Source: Thermococcus sp. P6 (GTDB lineage: Archaea > Methanobacteriota_B > Thermococci > Thermococcales > Thermococcaceae). Taken from it: a stretch of DNA of 64,000 bases. Location: assembly GCF_002214525.1 (NCBI RefSeq), contig NZ_CP015104.1, positions 124,001 to 188,000 of the forward strand. Direction: 5' to 3'. Shown here in pieces: positions 61,002-64,000 of this stretch. The number at the start of each line of letters is the position of its first letter. Position 1 is the stretch's first letter. The notes below the pieces were generated by a model. It saw nothing but the letters and a program-made list of their open reading frames with translations, was not told where the DNA came from and searched no databases. The translations under genes were made by a program, and so were the position numbers.

Positions 61002-61685
61002 ATGGAGGAGCTGAAGAAGGCCGTCGCAAGGGAAGCTTTGAAGTTCGTGGAGGACGACATGGTAATCGGTCTCGGCACCGGCTCCACAGCAGGATACTTC
61101 ATCAGGTACCTCGGCAGGCTCATCATGGAGGAGGAGCTTCAGGACGTCTACGCCATTCCCACGTCCTATCAGTCGAGACTCCTTGCCATTGAGAGCGGAG
61201 TTCCCGTCGTGGGCCTTGACGAGGTGGACGCTATAGATGTAGCCGTTGACGGTGCCGATGAGGTGGATCCGAACATGAACCTCATAAAGGGTCGCGGTGC
61301 AGCCCTGACCATGGAGAAGGCCATAGAATACCGCGCCGGAACTTTCCTCGTCCTCGTGGACGAGAGCAAGCTCGTCGAGAGGCTCGGCCAGAAGATGCCC
61401 GTTCCCATTGAGGTCATTCCTCAAGTCTGGCGTGCCGTGGCGGAGGAGGTGGAGATCTTCAACGCCGAGGCCGAGCTGAGGATGGCCGCCAGAAAGGACG
61501 GACCCGTCGTCACGGAAAACGGCAACTTCATCCTTGACGTTAGATTCCACCGCATAGCTGATCCGCTCGACCTTGAGATGGAGCTCAACAACATTCCCGG
61601 GGTCGTTGAGAACGGTATCTTCGCCGACGTGGCGGATGTTGTTCTGGTGGGAACGAGGGAAGGCGTCAAAAGAATGGAACGCTGA
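61002..61685 (+). CDS. rpiA: Ribose-5-phosphate isomerase A
   Basis: Interconverts ribulose-5-phosphate and ribose-5-phosphate for nucleotide and histidine precursors; in Thermococcales it works with the ribulose monophosphate route in place of the oxidative pentose phosphate pathway. The 227-residue protein has GLGTGSTAGYFI, DVAVDGADEVDPNMNLIKG and KGRGAALTMEKAIE with catalytic aspartate, glutamate and lysine. The start follows ggggtgagtcc. Confidence 0.96.
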   Translation: MEELKKAVAREALKFVEDDMVIGLGTGSTAGYFIRYLGRLIMEEELQDVYAIPTSYQSRLLAIESGVPVVGLDEVDAIDVAVDGADEVDPNMNLIKGRGAALTMEKAIEYRAGTFLVLVDESKLVERLGQKMPVPIEVIPQVWRAVAEEVEIFNAEAELRMAARKDGPVVTENGNFILDVRFHRIADPLDLEMELNNIPGVVENGIFADVADVVLVGTREGVKRMER

Positions 61686-61741
61686 TTTTTGCCCTTAGTT
61701 AAATTTATAAACCGGTTTGCGGTTCATGATTCTGGATTCAG

Positions 61742-61829
61742 GCGGGGGTTGCCGAGCCTGGCCAAAGGCGGTGGACTCAAGATCCACTCCCGCAGGGGTT
61801 CCGGGGTTCAAATCCCCGCCCCCGCACCA
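61742..61829 (+). tRNA. tRNA-Leu (anticodon CAA)
   Basis: 88-base class II tRNA nearly identical in arms to the CAG isoacceptor at 8951. Acceptor GCGGGGG/CCCCCGC, anticodon stem GTGGA/TCCAC, loop CTCAAGA giving CAA, encoded CCA at 61827-61829. TATA box TTTATAAA at 61704-61711 lies about 34 bases upstream. Confidence 0.96.
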
Positions 61830-61894
61830 TATCGAAGTCAGACTTTTTACCTCCCCCCGGGGCAGGGGGATGTACTGTTGGGCTCCGTGGAGAA

Positions 61895-63292
61895 TCACGA
61901 GGATGGGGAATCGATGATGCGACTCATCCAGCTCCCCCTGAGGAACCACGCGAGGGCAACCAGCGCCCCTATGAAGTTACTCAGGCCCATTCCAAGCCAC
62001 ATCCCGGCGGTGTCCCTGAAGAGAACCCCGAGGCCGTAGCTCAGGGGGAGACGAAGAACCCAGAGGCGGAATATGGCAAGTAACATGCTCTTCTTCGTGT
62101 GACCCGAGCTCCGGAAGACGTTGTTCACTGCCGAGAAGATCCCGAAGAAGGGGAGGAAGGCGGAGAAGTACCTCACAACCTTCGTGCTCTCGGCTATTAT
62201 CGCCGGATCGTCGATGAAAAACCTGAATATCTCGACCCTGAAGAGGATGAAGAGCAACGTTCCAGCACCGAGTATCGTGAAGTTTATGGCCATCGCCTTC
62301 TCCGCTATGGTCTTCGCCCTGTCGTAGAGCTCTGCCCCGACGGTCTGGCCGATCATCGTACCCATTGCCATGCTTATGCCGTCCGAGAAGGCAAACATGA
62401 AGTTGGTGAGCCTGTTGGTGATGGAGTAGGTTGAAAAGGCCACGTCGGCGTTACCGAACGCTCCTCCGAGGGTGAAGATTATCTTCGTGAGTATGACGAA
62501 GCCGAGGGCGGTCGTTGAGGAACCAACGCTCGAGGGTATTCCCACCCGAAAGATGCGAGAGTAGAACGCTGGGTCAGGCTTAAGGTTCTCCATCGTCAGG
62601 TGTATCCCAACCCTCCCGGTGAAGAGGAGGTAACCGCCGACGAGAGAGCCGAGGGTGTTGGACAGCATCGTTGCGATCGCCGCACCCATGACCCCGAGCC
62701 TCGGGAAACCGAACCAGCCGAATATGAGCAGGGGGTCAAGCAGGATGTTGAGGAACACGGTCGCCATGTTTATTTTAACCGGCGTTCTGGTGTCGCCTAT
62801 GGCCCTCAGGAGGAAGTTGAACGCAAAGAGCGTGAAGGAGAAGGGAATGCCCGCGAAGATTACCCTCGTGTAGGCGAGGGCGTACGGGTAAACCGTATCC
62901 GTGACGCTCATAAACCTGAGCAGGTAAGGGGCCGAGAGAACTCCAAACAGACCCACGCCAACGGCGAAGAGCATCATGAGGGAGTAAAGCGCACCGGCGG
63001 CCCTGTTGGCCTTCTCGTATTCCCCCGCTCCAACGTACTGGCTCACGAAGGCGAAGCCGGCCGTCGCAAAACCCATGCCAATAGACATGAAAAACCAGAC
63101 GAGCGGCCACGCCGTTCCGGGGGCGGCAAGTTCCACCCTCCCGAGTTTTCCGAGCCAGAAGGTATCGGTCAGGTTGTAGAGAACCTGAACCAGCTGGTTT
63201 ATGATCAGAGGGTAGGCTAACACCAATAGAGTCTTCACTATCGATCCGTTGAGTATCTCCTCACGCATCCGTGCGACTTTCTCGTTTCTCAT
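61895..63292 (-). CDS. MATE-family multidrug/metabolite exporter
   Basis: 465-residue transporter with 12 membrane helices in two related halves; first half TLLVLAYPLIINQLVQVLYNLTDTFWLGKLG is characteristic, and the mirrored second half begins near FRVGIPSSVGSSTTALGF. MATE proteins export cationic drugs or metabolites in exchange for Na+ or H+. A TATA-like tttttatat on the reverse strand (about 63313-63323) predicts a start near 63293, so ATG 63292 is preferred to the upstream ATG 63304. Confidence 0.9.
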   Translation of the reverse strand: MRNEKVARMREEILNGSIVKTLLVLAYPLIINQLVQVLYNLTDTFWLGKLGRVELAAPGTAWPLVWFFMSIGMGFATAGFAFVSQYVGAGEYEKANRAAGALYSLMMLFAVGVGLFGVLSAPYLLRFMSVTDTVYPYALAYTRVIFAGIPFSFTLFAFNFLLRAIGDTRTPVKINMATVFLNILLDPLLIFGWFGFPRLGVMGAAIATMLSNTLGSLVGGYLLFTGRVGIHLTMENLKPDPAFYSRIFRVGIPSSVGSSTTALGFVILTKIIFTLGGAFGNADVAFSTYSITNRLTNFMFAFSDGISMAMGTMIGQTVGAELYDRAKTIAEKAMAINFTILGAGTLLFILFRVEIFRFFIDDPAIIAESTKVVRYFSAFLPFFGIFSAVNNVFRSSGHTKKSMLLAIFRLWVLRLPLSYGLGVLFRDTAGMWLGMGLSNFIGALVALAWFLRGSWMSRIIDSPSS

Positions 63293-63404
63293 TGAGACAT
63301 CCATCGAAACGTGGATATAAAAACCTTACTATGGATAAAAAGACCAGAGGGCGGTAAAAGGAAGGGAGAAGATCGCAAAAATCGGTCTCCCTAATTGCCC
63401 CCTT

Positions 63405-63596
63405 TAATTTGACGACGCTGTCCTTTTTAAGCTCTTTCAGTGCCTCACCCAAGCTTGACGGGAGGCTTTCAATCCCCAGCTCTTCCTTCTTCTTTTCATC
63501 CATCTTGTAGACATTTCCCTCAACATAACCGGGTGGCTCGATTTCGTTGTAAACTCCATCAAGGCCCGCTCTGTATCCAACTGATAAATAGTCCAA
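63405..63596 (-). pseudogene. Glutamine synthetase gene fragment
   Basis: On the reverse strand an open stretch of about 64 codons reads LDYLSVGYRAGLDGVYNEIEPP, GYVEGNVYKMDEKKKEELGIESLP and SSLGEALKELKKDSVVK. This is the C-terminal region of glutamine synthetase (the AGLxGIxNxIxPP, 'niyeM', 'LPxSLxEAlxelexDxv' segments). Nothing of the catalytic N-terminal part is present, so it is a truncated remnant. It abuts the DUF2334 gene stop, and the region downstream to the MATE promoter (63305-63404) contains nothing else visible. Confidence 0.75.
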
Positions 63597-63597
63597 T

Positions 63598-64000
63598 TCA
63601 TGGGTTAATCTGCAACATAGCATTCAGAAATTCATCCAGAAATTTCAGCCCGCCTCCATAGATTATGGTCTGGGGATGAAGGGAGAGATAGAAGGGAATC
63701 CCTGCCCTGCTGGTCCGGTTGTAGTCGCGGAGTGCCATCGAAACCCGTATATCAGTCTCATTTCTCTCAATGTACCATGTATATTCATGATTCCACACCC
63801 TTTTTATGCTCCCGTTTGGGAGTATAAAGTAATCGGGCATGATCGTTGTCAGATTATATTCCTCAATGGCATCAATGGACTCATTGTTCAATGCCCATGC
63901 AGGGGGTAGAAATAAGCTGAAATTTCCAAATCCCACGCTCTCCATTAAGAATGTTGCATTTTCGAGCTTCTCCCCGGCTTTAGCATACGAACAGTTGAAT
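63598..64000 (-). CDS. DUF2334/polysaccharide deacetylase-like protein, partial
   Basis: The gene enters from beyond base 64000; 133 C-terminal codons are visible. They read KAGEKLENATFLMESVGF, FSLFLPPAWALNNESIDAIEEYNL, ILPNGSIKRVWNHEYTWYIE and SRAGIPFYLSLHPQTIIYGGGLKFLDEFL. The PPAWA and H-P (LHPQ) segments match NodB-fold proteins of the DUF2334 group, usually extracytoplasmic. G+C is lower than the core genes. The N-terminus, including metal ligands, is outside the window, so activity cannot be judged. Confidence 0.6.
   Translation of the reverse strand, partial: FNCSYAKAGEKLENATFLMESVGFGNFSLFLPPAWALNNESIDAIEEYNLTTIMPDYFILPNGSIKRVWNHEYTWYIERNETDIRVSMALRDYNRTSRAGIPFYLSLHPQTIIYGGGLKFLDEFLNAMLQINP

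Overview
The window is chromosomal DNA of a hyperthermophilic euryarchaeon of the order Thermococcales, most likely the genus Thermococcus. The evidence is the archaeal gene order uS5-uL30-uL15-SecY-Adk-DUF106-eL34-Cmk-eL14-Cbf5, the uS13-uS4-uS11-Rpo3 and eL18-uL13-uS9-Rpo10-Rpo6-uS2 clusters, an Rpo3 without cysteines, close agreement of Cbf5, AdkA, GdhA and the GH57 branching enzyme with remembered Pyrococcus/Thermococcus proteins, GGTG(A) ribosome-binding sites, TTTATAAA-type TATA boxes, and encoded CCA on every tRNA gene. Genes are tightly packed and G+C-rich, except for one A+T-rich island at about 53-54.7 kb.

1-12.9 kb is the translation and transcription core: ribosomal proteins, SecY and a YidC/EMC3-like membrane protein, adenylate and cytidylate kinases, Cbf5, RNA polymerase subunits Rpo3, Rpo10 and Rpo6, and four tRNA genes between the protein genes. 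A tRNA-Ser gene overlaps the end of a methyltransferase gene, and an enolase-like protein that has lost active-site residues sits ahead of uS2.

12.9-25.3 kb carries a PadR regulator diverging from a FUN14 gene, a polysaccharide flippase-like transporter, tRNA-Arg, tRNA-Gly, methylthioadenosine phosphorylase, a helical-repeat protein, the SRP54 operon (with a stand-alone RAM domain and a YkgJ-type cysteine protein), a phosphoribosyltransferase-like regulator, an Lrp/AsnC regulator, a radical-SAM protein, a P-loop ATPase, tRNA-Arg and uridine phosphorylase. 25.4-34.3 kb is an isoprenoid lipid cluster (MEMO protein, mevalonate kinase, isopentenyl phosphate kinase, type-2 IPP isomerase, prenyl diphosphate synthase) interleaved with an archaeal RNase J and a deleted, frameshifted third metallo-beta-lactamase nuclease gene; it ends in a decayed zinc-peptidase-like gene.

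34.5-52.9 kb contains LeuRS, a prolidase, eL15 with a structured leader, an RNase P subunit with its exosome-linked partner, TrpB2, NikR, RqcH, the GH57 branching enzyme, a P-II protein with a short T-loop, an NSS-type amino-acid transporter with a 35-residue MetS-like partner, a convincing C/D box guide RNA and glutamate dehydrogenase. 53-55.4 kb is an accessory island: a decayed IS5-like transposase, an A+T-rich gene whose start and stop codons both lie in a 23-base direct repeat, a secreted orphan protein, and a 26-base fragment matching gdhA.

55.4-64 kb holds a two-domain nucleotide-related protein, proteasome beta subunit, the termination nuclease FttA, and a threonine-synthase-like protein that lacks the PLP lysine and carries a C-terminal PadR-like winged helix. 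These are followed by ribose-5-phosphate isomerase, tRNA-Leu, a MATE exporter, a glutamine synthetase fragment and a partial DUF2334 deacetylase-like gene running off the end. The most notable candidates for new biology are the catalytically dead threonine synthase/DNA-binding fusion in the psmB-fttA operon, the gene captured between 23-base repeats, the structured leaders of eL15 and RNase J, and the tRNA/CDS overlap.
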